Part shown: positions 43,173-51,707 of the stretch, in pieces
How positions within the stretch are numbered: the first letter of the stretch is position 1
Layout of the letters: each line of letters opens with the position of its first letter
Assembly (NCBI GenBank): GCA_036260935.1
Contig: DATALQ010000021.1
Location: forward strand, 13,314 to 77,313
Length of the DNA stretch: 64,000 nt
DNA from: JAEYOM01 sp036260935
GTDB taxonomy: Bacteria > Bacillota > Clostridia > Acetivibrionales > DTU013
Direction: 5' to 3'
The notes under the pieces: generated by a model
The model's database searches: none
Told to the model about the DNA's origin: nothing
What the model saw: only the letters and a program-made list of their open reading frames with translations
Position numbers and translations under genes: made by a program

Positions 43173-44579
43173 GTGTCTGATTCTGTGAAAAAGGGTCTTA
43201 AGGCTTTCATTGCAGGTTTGGCGATCGTTGTTGTCCTTTTTGCCGCAGGAATGTTGCTACTTTCTAACATATACACGGGTGATACGATCAGAAAGGGCGT
43301 TCATATAGGGCAAACGGATGTTTCGTGGATGTCTGCCGATAACGCCAGGCAGCTGCTGCTGGAAGAGCATGCAAAGGGCGGTGAGCGGTACATTACGCTC
43401 ACTTACGGCGATAAGGTCTGGACAATCTCTCCCGAAGACATAGGCTATCATTACGATATAGAAAATGCAGTACAACAGGCCTATAAAATCGGCAGAGAGG
43501 GGAACATCTTTAAAAAACTGTATGATTCGCTACTGCTTGCAAGCAGAGAAAACCAGGTGCCGGTAGGCGAAGGCTATGACAGCGACCGGCTGCTGTTAGT
43601 TTTACATAAAATAAAAAAAGAAATAGATTCAGAACCCAGAGACGCGGTATTAAGCTATGAATCAGGGAAAATAAGCATTACAAGGGAAACGAACTACAGG
43701 AACCTGGATATTGACAGAAATATCGAATTGATAGAAAATCAATTAATAAAGGGAGTCTTCGGCAACATTGCGTTGCAGGTAGACGAACGTAAGCCGCGAC
43801 TTACATACGATGGATTAAGCGCAATAAACGGAGTGATATCGAGTTTCAGTACCAGGTTCAACAGAAGCGACCTGAACAGGACAGATAACATCAAGTTGGC
43901 AAGCAGCAGGATCAATAACCGGATAATACTGCCCGGCGAATCCTTTTCGATGAACGAAACACTGGGGCCGAGAACTCAGGACAACGGCTACAAGGAAGCC
44001 CCGATCATTTTCAAGAATGAGCTGGTACCGGGAACCGGAGGGGGCGTTTGTCAGGTATCGTCGACCTTGTATAATACGGTTCTGCTTGCAGGCCTTGATG
44101 TTATAGAACGTACGCATCACTCGATGCCGCTTACGTATATCAGTCCCGGAAGGGATGCCACGATCAATGAAAACTCGATAGACTTCAGATTTGTGAATGA
44201 TTCCGGCTATCCGATATGCCTTAAGGCCGGCGTCAGCGGGAACAGGCTAATCATTAGCATGCTTGGCAGGAAAAGGGACGACGGACTGGTTATAAGTTTG
44301 AAAACTCAGACCGTAGCAGTATATCTGCCTAAACCTGATGAAATAATACTGGATTACACGTTGCCAAACGGTCAGGCCGAAGTGGAAAGAAAACCTGTAA
44401 AGGGGCTGAGAGTAATACTTTACCGCGAGGCATACAAAAACGGGGCTCTGGAATGGAGAGAAAAGCTGACGGAGGACTATTATAAACCAATACAGGGGAA
44501 AATCCGGGTCAGCAGCGATCTGTACCGTATGAATAAGAACAATATCAACCAGGTATCAACAGTTGATATGGATATATAA
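43173..44579 (+). CDS. VanW-family protein with peptidoglycan-binding-like domain
   Basis: Exported, membrane-anchored protein: one membrane segment near residues 10-32, then a YoaR-like putative peptidoglycan-binding region (about 45-220, with GVHIGQTDVSWMSADNAR), then the VanW domain (LPGESFSMNETLGPRTQDNGY, PGTGGGVCQVSSTLYNTV, ERTHHSMPLTYISPGRDA). VanW is of unknown activity; it was first seen in vancomycin-resistance clusters but is common in Clostridia without resistance. I chose GTG 43173, 9 nt after AAAGAGG; TTGs at 43164 and 43167 lie too close to it. Confidence 0.85.
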   Translation: MSDSVKKGLKAFIAGLAIVVVLFAAGMLLLSNIYTGDTIRKGVHIGQTDVSWMSADNARQLLLEEHAKGGERYITLTYGDKVWTISPEDIGYHYDIENAVQQAYKIGREGNIFKKLYDSLLLASRENQVPVGEGYDSDRLLLVLHKIKKEIDSEPRDAVLSYESGKISITRETNYRNLDIDRNIELIENQLIKGVFGNIALQVDERKPRLTYDGLSAINGVISSFSTRFNRSDLNRTDNIKLASSRINNRIILPGESFSMNETLGPRTQDNGYKEAPIIFKNELVPGTGGGVCQVSSTLYNTVLLAGLDVIERTHHSMPLTYISPGRDATINENSIDFRFVNDSGYPICLKAGVSGNRLIISMLGRKRDDGLVISLKTQTVAVYLPKPDEIILDYTLPNGQAEVERKPVKGLRVILYREAYKNGALEWREKLTEDYYKPIQGKIRVSSDLYRMNKNNINQVSTVDMDI

Positions 44580-44606
44580 ATTAACGCGGGAAAACGAGGG
44601 GTCGAA

Positions 44607-45308
44607 ATGAATGAAAATCTTTACAATAAAGAGATAATTTGCCCGGTCTGCTCAAAGAAATTCGAGGTAACGAAGGTTAAGACAAGAGGTTGTAAGGTAA
44701 AGAGCAGGGATACGGATTTCTGCATCTATTATGAAGATATCAATCCTATTTTTTATGACGCATGGGTATGCGAGAACTGCGGGTATGCGGCGCAGTCGGA
44801 GAAATTTCTCGATATACCCCCCAGGGATGCCACTATAGTAAAGGCCAAGATTTCACCCAGGTGGAAACAGCATTCCTTCAGCGGTGAAAGGACAGTTGAT
44901 ACGGCGCTGGAAGCCTTCAAGCTGGTACTCATAAACCATCAGTCGCGTAACGCAAAGGCAAGCGAGCTTGCAAAAATCTGCATGAGGATCGCATGGCTCT
45001 ACAGAATAAAGCAGGATGAAAGAGAGCACGAGTTTATCAAATATGCCCTAAGGTATTATACTGAAACCTACGAGAAGGAGAAATTCCCGGCGGACAAGCT
45101 CGATGAGAACACCTGCATGTACATGATCGGTGAATTGAACTTCAGAGCAGGCAATCTCGACGAATCTGTCAAATGGTTCAGCAGGCTTATAAGCTCGCCG
45201 GACGCCAGAAGGATCCCAACTCTGATAGAGGCTGCAAGAGACGAATTCCAGCTTGTAAAGGACAAGCTCAGTGCAGGGGAAGCCGCAGCTGCAGGCGGGG
45301 CTAACTGA
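44607..45308 (+). CDS. DUF2225 protein
   Basis: A 233-aa protein of family DUF2225, widespread in Firmicutes and without known function. Two cysteine pairs, ICPVCSKKFEVTKV at the N-terminus and VCENCGYAAQ near residue 57, look like a zinc ribbon. The rest is helical and TPR-like. Its stop overlaps an ATG of the next gene, suggesting coupled translation. Confidence 0.85.
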   Translation: MNENLYNKEIICPVCSKKFEVTKVKTRGCKVKSRDTDFCIYYEDINPIFYDAWVCENCGYAAQSEKFLDIPPRDATIVKAKISPRWKQHSFSGERTVDTALEAFKLVLINHQSRNAKASELAKICMRIAWLYRIKQDEREHEFIKYALRYYTETYEKEKFPADKLDENTCMYMIGELNFRAGNLDESVKWFSRLISSPDARRIPTLIEAARDEFQLVKDKLSAGEAAAAGGAN

Positions 45309-45319
45309 TGGAGGAGCCG

Positions 45320-46300
45320 ATGAAAACAGGCAAACTGCCAAACGATGTACTTGAAAAAATAGTGCTCGGCAAGATAAGGAATATCCGAAGCGAAGTGCTT
45401 GTACGCCCGGGCGTCGGCATGGATTGTTCCGCAGTAGATTTTGGCGAGTATACCTGCGTGCTGTCAAGCGACCCCATAACAGGGACGGCTAAAGAAATAG
45501 GGAGGCTCGCCGTACATATCAGCTGCAATGATATTGCCTCCTGCGGAGTGGAGCCGTTGGGTCTCATGACAACGATACTTTGCCCGCCCGGCTCAACCGA
45601 AAAAGAACTTGAACAAATAATGGAACAGCTAGCCGACGCTGCGGCATCGATAAACGTCGATCTGCTCGGAGGCCATACGGAAGTTACTACCGCCGTCACG
45701 CGTTTCGTAATCTCCTGTACAGCCGTCGGGCGCTGTGTCAGGGGCAGTATGGTCGCAGCCGCCGGAGCCATGGATGGTGACGAGCTTATAATTACAAAGC
45801 ACGCTGGACTCGAAGGCGCTTCAATAATTGCGCACGAAAAAGGAAATGAACTTAAAGCCGTATTAGGCGAAAAAACCATAGAAGAAGCAAAAGCCTTCAT
45901 GAATGACATCAGCGTAGTGAAGGACGGACTTGCAGCCGCAAGGTACGGCGCTCATGCGATGCATGACGTGACGGAAGGCGGGATACTTGGCGCCGTTTGG
46001 GAAATATGCGAGGCCTCCGGAATGGGTGCGGAAGTTTACATAGATCGGGTACCGGTTTTATTGTCAACTCGAAGGATTTGTGAATATTATAGTATTGATC
46101 CGTACAGACTGATTTCTAGCGGATGCATGCTTATAGCCGCGCCGGACGGAAAAGAAATGACCGAACGGCTCAAAGCTGAAGGTATAGCAGCAACTGTTAT
46201 AGGCAGGCTTTGCGGAACGGGAGAAAGGCTAATGCTGAACGACGGTAAAAAGGAAAGGATAGCGCCGCCCGAAGCTGATGAATTATACAAAGTTTTGTAA
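45320..46300 (+). CDS. AIR-synthase-family (PurM/HypE-like) protein
   Basis: ATP-binding protein of the PurM/ThiL/HypE/SelD superfamily. The N-terminal half has GVGMDCSAVDFGEYTCVLSSDPI and HISCNDIASCGVEPLG, the C-terminal half has HDVTEGGILGAVWEICEASG. It resembles the HypE-like 'AIR synthase related' proteins, but no hyp genes are near and no C-terminal HypE cysteine motif is visible, so hydrogenase maturation is unlikely. Substrate unknown. ATG 45320 follows GGAGG by 5 nt; the ATG at 45308 overlaps the DUF2225 stop. 326 aa. Confidence 0.82.
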   Translation: MKTGKLPNDVLEKIVLGKIRNIRSEVLVRPGVGMDCSAVDFGEYTCVLSSDPITGTAKEIGRLAVHISCNDIASCGVEPLGLMTTILCPPGSTEKELEQIMEQLADAAASINVDLLGGHTEVTTAVTRFVISCTAVGRCVRGSMVAAAGAMDGDELIITKHAGLEGASIIAHEKGNELKAVLGEKTIEEAKAFMNDISVVKDGLAAARYGAHAMHDVTEGGILGAVWEICEASGMGAEVYIDRVPVLLSTRRICEYYSIDPYRLISSGCMLIAAPDGKEMTERLKAEGIAATVIGRLCGTGERLMLNDGKKERIAPPEADELYKVL

Positions 46301-46304
46301 TAAC

Positions 46305-46333
46305 TTGACATACTTTTTTTGAATGTTTATAAT
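46305..46333 (+). promoter_or_regulatory. Sigma-A promoter of the glycine riboswitch-glyA unit
   Basis: TTGACA (46305-46310), 17-nt spacer, TATAAT (46328-46333): consensus in both boxes. Predicted start near 46340. Confidence 0.9.
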
Positions 46334-46419
46334 CAATTACGGTGAACGAACATTTTATTAACTGAATATAGCGGACGATCGTTATGGAAGGCTGGAAAGC
46401 CGACTGTAGCGGGACGCAC

Positions 46420-46498
46420 CTCTGGAGAGACCGTCATGGCGCCGAAGGGGCAAATTTCCGATATTATCGGGAATCATCTCTCAGGCAAAAGGACAGAG
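46420..46498 (+). promoter_or_regulatory. Glycine riboswitch aptamer
   Basis: The glycine-aptamer core is evident: GGAGAGACC, then GGCGCCGAAGGGGCAA, then CTCTCAGGCAAAAGGACAGAG. The 5' CTCT and 3' AGAG close P1. Only one full aptamer is recognisable; the ~80 nt before it (with GGCTGGAAAGCC) may hold the ghost-aptamer helix of a singlet type. A terminator follows about 40 nt later. Confidence 0.93.
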
Positions 46499-46536
46499 TA
46501 CGGGTATATTGAATAAAACAATATTTACTTTTCAGG

Positions 46537-46569
46537 GGTCAAATCGAAAGATTTGGCCTTTTATATTTT
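46537..46569 (+). terminator. Expression-platform terminator before glyA
   Basis: GGTCAAATC (46537-46545) pairs with GATTTGGCC (46550-46558) across a GAAA loop, followed by TTTTATATTTT. Placed between the glycine aptamer and glyA, it is the likely switch output. Confidence 0.85.
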
Positions 46570-46603
46570 AAATAAATACATAAGAGATTACGGAGGTAGA
46601 AAG

Positions 46604-47839
46604 ATGTATCAGATTGATCTGATAAAAAAAATTGATCCGGAAGTGGCGGATAGTATTGAAAAGGAAGTAAACCGGCAGAGGAACAAGCTCGAAATGATTG
46701 CTTCCGAAAATTTCGTAAGCGAGGCTGTTCTTCAGGCACTGGGAACACCCCTTACCAATAAATATGCGGAAGGCTATCCCGGTAAACGTTATTACGGCGG
46801 ATGCGAATTTGTAGATGTAGTGGAACAACTGGCTATAGACAGGGCTAAACAATTGTTCGGCGCCGATCATGTCAACGTACAGCCCCATTCGGGAGCCCAG
46901 GCGAACTCTGCAGTCTATTTTGCAATGCTGGACCCCGGCGATACGATACTCGGTTTGGATCTTGCACATGGCGGGCATCTGAGCCACGGAATGAAAAAGA
47001 ATATATCGGGAAAATATTACAAATCGGAATTCTATCAGGTTAGAGAAGACAACAGCTATATCGATTACGATGCACTTCTGCGTAAGGCCAGGGAAATAAG
47101 ACCTAAAATAATCGTTGCCGGCGCGAGCGCTTACCCCAGAATCATCGATTTCAAGGCATTCAGCGAGATCGCGAAGGAAGCAGGCTCCTTACTGATGGTA
47201 GACATGGCTCATATAGCTGGCCTTGTTGCCGCAGGACTGCATCCAAGCCCCGTGCCCTATGCGGATTTTGTAACGACTACTACGCATAAAACGCTCAGAG
47301 GCCCAAGGGGCGGCATGATCATGTGCAAGGAGGAATATGCCAAAGCTATAGACTCGGCAGTATTCCCAGGCACGCAGGGCGGACCGCTCATGCATGTCAT
47401 AGCGGCAAAAGCGGTAAGCTTCAAGGAAGCGCTGAGCGATGAATTCAAGACCTACCAGCAGCAGATTGTCAAAAATGCCAAAGCGCTTGCCCAGGCATTG
47501 ATGGATCAAGGCTTCGAACTGGTATCGGGAGGCACTGACAATCATCTTATGCTGGTTGACCTTACGAACATGAATGTTACTGGAAAACAGGCGCAGCTGT
47601 GGCTTGATGAAGTCGGTATCACCGTTAACAAGAACGCCATACCCTTTGACAAGCAGAAGCCTTCGATTACCAGCGGTATAAGAATAGGTACGCCCGCGCT
47701 GACCACAAGGGGTATGAAGGAAGCTGACATGAAGGAAATAGCCGGATTGATCAAGTTGACGCTGACAGATTTCGAAAGCTCCGCCGACAAGGTAAGAAGC
47801 GGTGTAGCGGCCCTTTGCAGAAAGTATCCGCTGTATTGA
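46604..47839 (+). CDS. glyA: Serine hydroxymethyltransferase
   Basis: PLP enzyme that interconverts serine and glycine with tetrahydrofolate, the main one-carbon source. Start MYQIDLIKKIDPEV, then IASENFVSEAVLQALG, YPGKRYYGG and the PLP-lysine motif TTTHKTLRGPRGG near residue 228. 411 aa. ATG 46604 is preceded by CGGAGG; longer in-frame ORF starts lie inside the terminator region. Controlled by the glycine riboswitch upstream. Confidence 0.97.
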   Translation: MYQIDLIKKIDPEVADSIEKEVNRQRNKLEMIASENFVSEAVLQALGTPLTNKYAEGYPGKRYYGGCEFVDVVEQLAIDRAKQLFGADHVNVQPHSGAQANSAVYFAMLDPGDTILGLDLAHGGHLSHGMKKNISGKYYKSEFYQVREDNSYIDYDALLRKAREIRPKIIVAGASAYPRIIDFKAFSEIAKEAGSLLMVDMAHIAGLVAAGLHPSPVPYADFVTTTTHKTLRGPRGGMIMCKEEYAKAIDSAVFPGTQGGPLMHVIAAKAVSFKEALSDEFKTYQQQIVKNAKALAQALMDQGFELVSGGTDNHLMLVDLTNMNVTGKQAQLWLDEVGITVNKNAIPFDKQKPSITSGIRIGTPALTTRGMKEADMKEIAGLIKLTLTDFESSADKVRSGVAALCRKYPLY

Positions 47840-47970
47840 TAAACGGCGGGCTTTGCAGACGACTAGAATTATAGTAGAATAGATTTATGCGATTAAATTA
47901 TTACAGGCAGGATGCCGGATTTTAACACCGATATCCTGTCTGTATGTTATTTGTACAAAATGATTACTAT

Positions 47971-48010
47971 GCAGCATAACAATGTAGATTATATGCTTAC
48001 GCAATAATCT
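47971..48010 (+). repeat. Dispersed hairpin element, copy 2
   Basis: AGATTAT (47986-47992) pairs with ATAATCT (48004-48010) around an 11-nt loop ATGCTTACGCA, preceded by GCAGCATAACAATGT. It matches copy 1 at 3329 with one compensated base pair. It ends a few nt before the rarA ribosome site. Confidence 0.65.
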
Positions 48011-48024
48011 TATCAGGAGGGTTT

Positions 48025-49314
48025 ATGCCTGAAAGGAAGGAACCTCTGGCATACAGGATGAGCCCGAGGACAATAGAGGAATTTGTCGGACAGGAACATA
48101 TCACAGGGAAGGGAAAGATGCTGTATCGAATGATCAAGGCGGATCGGATCTCCTCCGTCATTCTTTACGGTCCTCCTGGAACCGGTAAAACATCACTGGC
48201 GCGGATTATTGCCGCCACAACCTCGTCCAGTTTTGAAAAACTGAACGCGGTGACGGCCGGCGTCGCGGATATAAAGAGGATAGTTTCCGACACTCAGAAT
48301 CCTATGCTTAACCCGAGCGGCAGGACAGTGCTTTTCATAGACGAAATACACCGTTTCAACAAAGCTCAGCAGGATGCGCTTCTTCCTTTTGTTGAAAACG
48401 GTACAATTGTGCTTATTGGTGCAACGACGGAAAATCCATATTTCGAAGTCAATAAGGCTTTGATCTCGAGATCCTCAGTTTTCATGCTGAAACCGCTCAC
48501 CAAAGATGATATCGCCTCGATAATCAGGTCGGCACTGGCTGACAAGGAACGCGGGCTCGGGGGATATGACCTTTTAATAGATGATGATGCGGTATCCTAT
48601 CTGGCTGAGGTTTCGAACGGGGACGCCAGAATGGCGCTCAACGCGATGGAGTTGGCCGCAGAGACCTCCGAGCTTGAAAGCGACGGGCATATACATATAA
48701 AGATTGGAACAATAGAGGAATGCGTACAGAGAAAGGCGATAACCTTTGATAAATCAGGTGAAGCGCATTATGATAATATCAGCGCATTCATCAAATCCAT
48801 GCGAGGAAGTAATCCCGACGCGGCGCTGTTTTATCTGGCAAGGGCGCTTTATGCCGGAGAAGACCCGGAGTTCCTGATACGAAGGATCATCATCTGCGCT
48901 TCGGAGGACGTTGGCATGGCAAATCCCACAGCGCTGCAGGTCGCTGTTGCAGCCGCAGAGGGAATACATATGATCGGGATGCCTGAAGCCAGGCTGCTGC
49001 TTGCACACGCGGCAGTAATGGTAGCGACCAGCCCGAAATCCAATTCCTGCTATAAGGCGCTTGGAAAAGCAATGCAGGACGTTGAAACAAAGCGCACGGG
49101 CGAAGTGCCGATGCATCTGCGTAACGCGCCTGTCAAAGGGATGGCGGATCAGGGTTATGGCGTGGGCTACAAGTATGCGCATGATTATCCCGGAAATATA
49201 GTGAAACAGGAATTCTTCCCCGAGGAAATGAAGGGGACGATATATTACGAGCCAACCTCCAACGGTTATGAAAGCAGAATCAGGGAATGGCTCGAAAGGT
49301 TCAGGAACAGCTGA
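48025..49314 (+). CDS. rarA: Replication-associated recombination protein RarA (MgsA)
   Basis: AAA+ ATPase that acts at stalled replication forks. RMSPRTIEEFVGQEHI starts the chain, Walker A is GPPGTGKTS near residue 50, Walker B LFIDEIHRFNKAQQDALLP near 108, sensor 1 GATTENPYFEVN near 132. The C-terminal MgsA tetramerisation part has RGSNPDAALFYLARAL and GYKYAHDYPGN. 429 aa, typical. The ATG follows AGGAGG. Confidence 0.96.
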   Translation: MPERKEPLAYRMSPRTIEEFVGQEHITGKGKMLYRMIKADRISSVILYGPPGTGKTSLARIIAATTSSSFEKLNAVTAGVADIKRIVSDTQNPMLNPSGRTVLFIDEIHRFNKAQQDALLPFVENGTIVLIGATTENPYFEVNKALISRSSVFMLKPLTKDDIASIIRSALADKERGLGGYDLLIDDDAVSYLAEVSNGDARMALNAMELAAETSELESDGHIHIKIGTIEECVQRKAITFDKSGEAHYDNISAFIKSMRGSNPDAALFYLARALYAGEDPEFLIRRIIICASEDVGMANPTALQVAVAAAEGIHMIGMPEARLLLAHAAVMVATSPKSNSCYKALGKAMQDVETKRTGEVPMHLRNAPVKGMADQGYGVGYKYAHDYPGNIVKQEFFPEEMKGTIYYEPTSNGYESRIREWLERFRNS

Positions 49315-49327
49315 AAGGAAGTGTGGT

Positions 49328-49603
49328 ATGTTAAAGAGGGTTCTGGCATGGATAATTTTGGCCGGTTTTGTGCTGCTATTACTGAATATAGCGATATTCC
49401 ACTTTTATTTGCAGGCATGCATTGCGATTTATGTAGTGATAGTCATTTTCTTCGTACTTTCCAGCGGTAAAATCGTACCGACGGCAGAAGGAAACGGAAA
49501 TAATCGGTTTGCCGGCCATGAAGGCGGCGGAGCTGATACCGATAGCGATATTGATACCGACACCGGTGAAGAAACCGGCAAAGATTCAGGTAAGAAAGAA
49601 TAA
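49328..49603 (+). CDS. Small membrane protein of unknown function
   Basis: A 91-aa protein with about two hydrophobic helices (residues ~5-45, VLAWIILAGFVLLLLNIAIF region) and an acidic, low-complexity C-terminal tail rich in Asp/Thr/Gly/Lys. No family recognised. The ATG at 49328 follows AGGAAG and begins 13 nt after rarA; larA-like follows after 21 nt, so all three may be co-transcribed. An earlier in-frame ATG lies inside rarA and is unlikely. Confidence 0.6.
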   Translation: MLKRVLAWIILAGFVLLLLNIAIFHFYLQACIAIYVVIVIFFVLSSGKIVPTAEGNGNNRFAGHEGGGADTDSDIDTDTGEETGKDSGKKE

Positions 49604-49624
49604 TTTTTTTGACGGAGGTGCAGT

Positions 49625-50872
49625 ATGCATTTTAGATATGGCTTCGGTAAAGGCTTCAAGGAATTTTACATTAATGATGGAAATATTCTCGCAGAACTCA
49701 GCCAGAACGACGTAGAAACCGGGCTGACAGGCGTGGAAGAGGTCGTTCGCTCACTCCGGGACCCCATTGGGACCGGCAGGCTTTCGACTATAGTCAAACC
49801 CGGCGAGAAAATAGTCATAATTACAAGCGATATAACAAGACCTATGCCCAGCAAAATCGTACTTCCGCCTTTATTTGACGAACTTGAACTGGCTGGAGTG
49901 AAAACTGAAGACATTACAATCGTTTTTGCGCTAGGCAACCATAGAAAGCATACAGAAGATGAAAAAAAATATCTTGTCGGAGAAGAGGTCTACAACAAGG
50001 TAAGATGCGTCGATAGCGACGCAAAGCGCTGCAGGATGCTCGGTACGACTACCTCGGGAACTCCGGTTGAAATATTTGATGAGGTAGCCGGCGCAGACAG
50101 GGTAATATGCCTGGGAAACATAGAGTATCACTACTTTGCCGGATACAGCGGCGGAGCAAAGGCTATAATGCCCGGAGTTTCTACAAGGGCTGCGATCCAG
50201 GCAAACCATAGCGGTATGGTAAAGGATGAGGCAAGAGCCGGCGCCATAGACGACAATCCGGTGCGGCAGGATATAGAAGAAGTCGTGCGCTTTGTTCCGA
50301 TTGATTTCATACTCAATGTGGTGCTCGACGAAAACAAGCGTATCATAAGAGCAGTTGCAGGACATTATACTGAGGCGCACAGGGTTGGCTGCCGTTTTCT
50401 CGATAGTCTTTACAAAGTCGGGATACCTAAGAAGGCTGACATAGTAATAACAACGCCCGGAGGTTTTCCGAAGGACATCAATCTTTATCAGGCGCAAAAG
50501 GCGCTGGATAATGCTAAACATGCCGTAAGGGACGGAGGAATCGTTATCCTGTTGGCAGCCTGCACCGAAGGCTATGGAGAATCCGTTTTCGAAAGATGGA
50601 TCAGAGAGTCTGTTTCTCCTGATGATCTTGTGGTAAAAATTAAAAACAATTTTGAACTCGGCGGTCATAAAGCAGCTGCAATAGCACTTGTCGAGAAAAA
50701 GGCACGAGTTTTCATAGTGTCCGATATGTCGGCTGAGATGTCTGAGAAGCTTTATATGGAACCTTTCGGCAGCATGGAGGAAGCCCTCGAAAAAGCTTTC
50801 TGTGAACTTGGCCGGAATGCTCAGGTACTGTTAATGCCGCATGGAGGCTCGACTCTTCCCGTAGTAGGGTAA
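49625..50872 (+). CDS. LarA-like nickel-pincer lactate racemase family protein
   Basis: LarA enzymes racemise 2-hydroxy acids with a nickel-pincer nucleotide. ITSDITRPMP (near residue 62), ALGNHRKHTEDE (His near 106), YHYFAGYSGGAKAIMPGV (His near 169 and the pincer-anchoring Lys near 178) and HSGMV correspond to the key residues of L. plantarum LarA. 415 aa, typical. No larB, larC or larE (cofactor synthesis) is in the window, so the cofactor must come from elsewhere. Substrate may differ from lactate, as the family is broad. GGAGGTG precedes the ATG. Confidence 0.87.
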   Translation: MHFRYGFGKGFKEFYINDGNILAELSQNDVETGLTGVEEVVRSLRDPIGTGRLSTIVKPGEKIVIITSDITRPMPSKIVLPPLFDELELAGVKTEDITIVFALGNHRKHTEDEKKYLVGEEVYNKVRCVDSDAKRCRMLGTTTSGTPVEIFDEVAGADRVICLGNIEYHYFAGYSGGAKAIMPGVSTRAAIQANHSGMVKDEARAGAIDDNPVRQDIEEVVRFVPIDFILNVVLDENKRIIRAVAGHYTEAHRVGCRFLDSLYKVGIPKKADIVITTPGGFPKDINLYQAQKALDNAKHAVRDGGIVILLAACTEGYGESVFERWIRESVSPDDLVVKIKNNFELGGHKAAAIALVEKKARVFIVSDMSAEMSEKLYMEPFGSMEEALEKAFCELGRNAQVLLMPHGGSTLPVVG

Positions 50873-51001
50873 GGTAGAGGTGGAACACAGTGTTTAGTTC
50901 TTTGTTTCATTTTTGCGAAAGTGAAATAAACGAACCCTGCGTTCCAGGTTACTGAGTTCCGACACGATCTCTATAAATAATTTTCTCTACGAATAATTCT
51001 G

Positions 51002-51050
51002 TTGACAACTGAAAAACATAGTGATATCTTTATAATTAATAACCAAGCAA
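51002..51050 (+). promoter_or_regulatory. Promoter and possible IscR site of the isc operon
   Basis: TTGACA near 51002, 17-nt spacer and TATCTT give a plausible sigma-A promoter. An imperfect inverted repeat CCAAG-N7-CTCGG follows near 51046, where an Rrf2-type repressor could bind. The operator is tentative. Confidence 0.45.
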
Positions 51051-51110
51051 ATTACTCGGAAATAATCCGAAGCAAAATGGTTGGAAATAGCCTGATGTGG
51101 AGGAGATGCA

Positions 51111-51560
51111 ATGAAGTTTTCGACAAAGGGCAGATACGGATTGAAGGCGATGCTTGACCTTACAGTGCATAACAGCGAGGGTCAGGTAGTTTTAAAGAGC
51201 ATAGCGGAAAGACAGGGCCTTTCGGAAAATTATCTTGAGCAGCTGTTTGCGGTCCTGAAAAAAGCGAAGCTGGTTAAAAGTGTTCGGGGGTCGCAGGGTG
51301 GCTATACCCTTGCGGAAGAACCTGAAAAAATAACTGTCGGCGATATATTGCGAGCATTGGAAGGGCCTCTGGTATCCAACGAATGCGCAGCTGAAAACGG
51401 TGAATGCTGTAGCAGCAGTTACAACTGCTGTATCACAAAAAGCGTCTGGCAGAAAATTCAGGAAGGCATAGACAATGTAACCGACGGAATTACCCTAAAG
51501 CAGCTGGCCGATGATTTCAACAGGAGCAAGAGTCACGAAGACAGCATGTTTTATATATGA
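51111..51560 (+). CDS. iscR: Rrf2-family iron-sulfur regulator (IscR-like)
   Basis: Dimeric winged-helix regulator. MKFSTKGRYGLKAMLDLT and SENYLEQLFAVLKKAKLVKS-RGSQGGYTLA are family marks. Cysteines at about residues 92, 99, 100, 106 and 107 (ECAAENGECCSSSYNCC) match the region where IscR holds a 2Fe-2S cluster. 149 aa. It heads an operon with iscS, iscU and mnmA, so it probably adjusts Fe-S and thiolation capacity. CymR-type cysteine regulators are related, but they lack this cysteine set. Confidence 0.88.
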   Translation: MKFSTKGRYGLKAMLDLTVHNSEGQVVLKSIAERQGLSENYLEQLFAVLKKAKLVKSVRGSQGGYTLAEEPEKITVGDILRALEGPLVSNECAAENGECCSSSYNCCITKSVWQKIQEGIDNVTDGITLKQLADDFNRSKSHEDSMFYI

Positions 51561-51707
51561 CCGGTTTATTAAATACAAAAGTACTGCACAGCGCAATAAG
51601 GTATGCTAACGTAATCATGGATCAGTTTAAAAGGCCCTTAAAAGGGAAAAGAATAAAAAACAAAAGCACTTGTAATTAAGTGTACAGTAAATAAAGGAGT
51701 TGTAGAC

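Noticed and set aside
45320..46300. Hydrogenase maturation HypE
   Set aside because: No hyp or hydrogenase genes nearby and no C-terminal cysteine motif typical of HypE; only superfamily membership is supported.
51585..51616. Third copy of the GCAGCATAA hairpin family
   Set aside because: Shares fragments such as CGCAATAAG and GCTAACG, but the 7-bp stem and fixed loop are not preserved.
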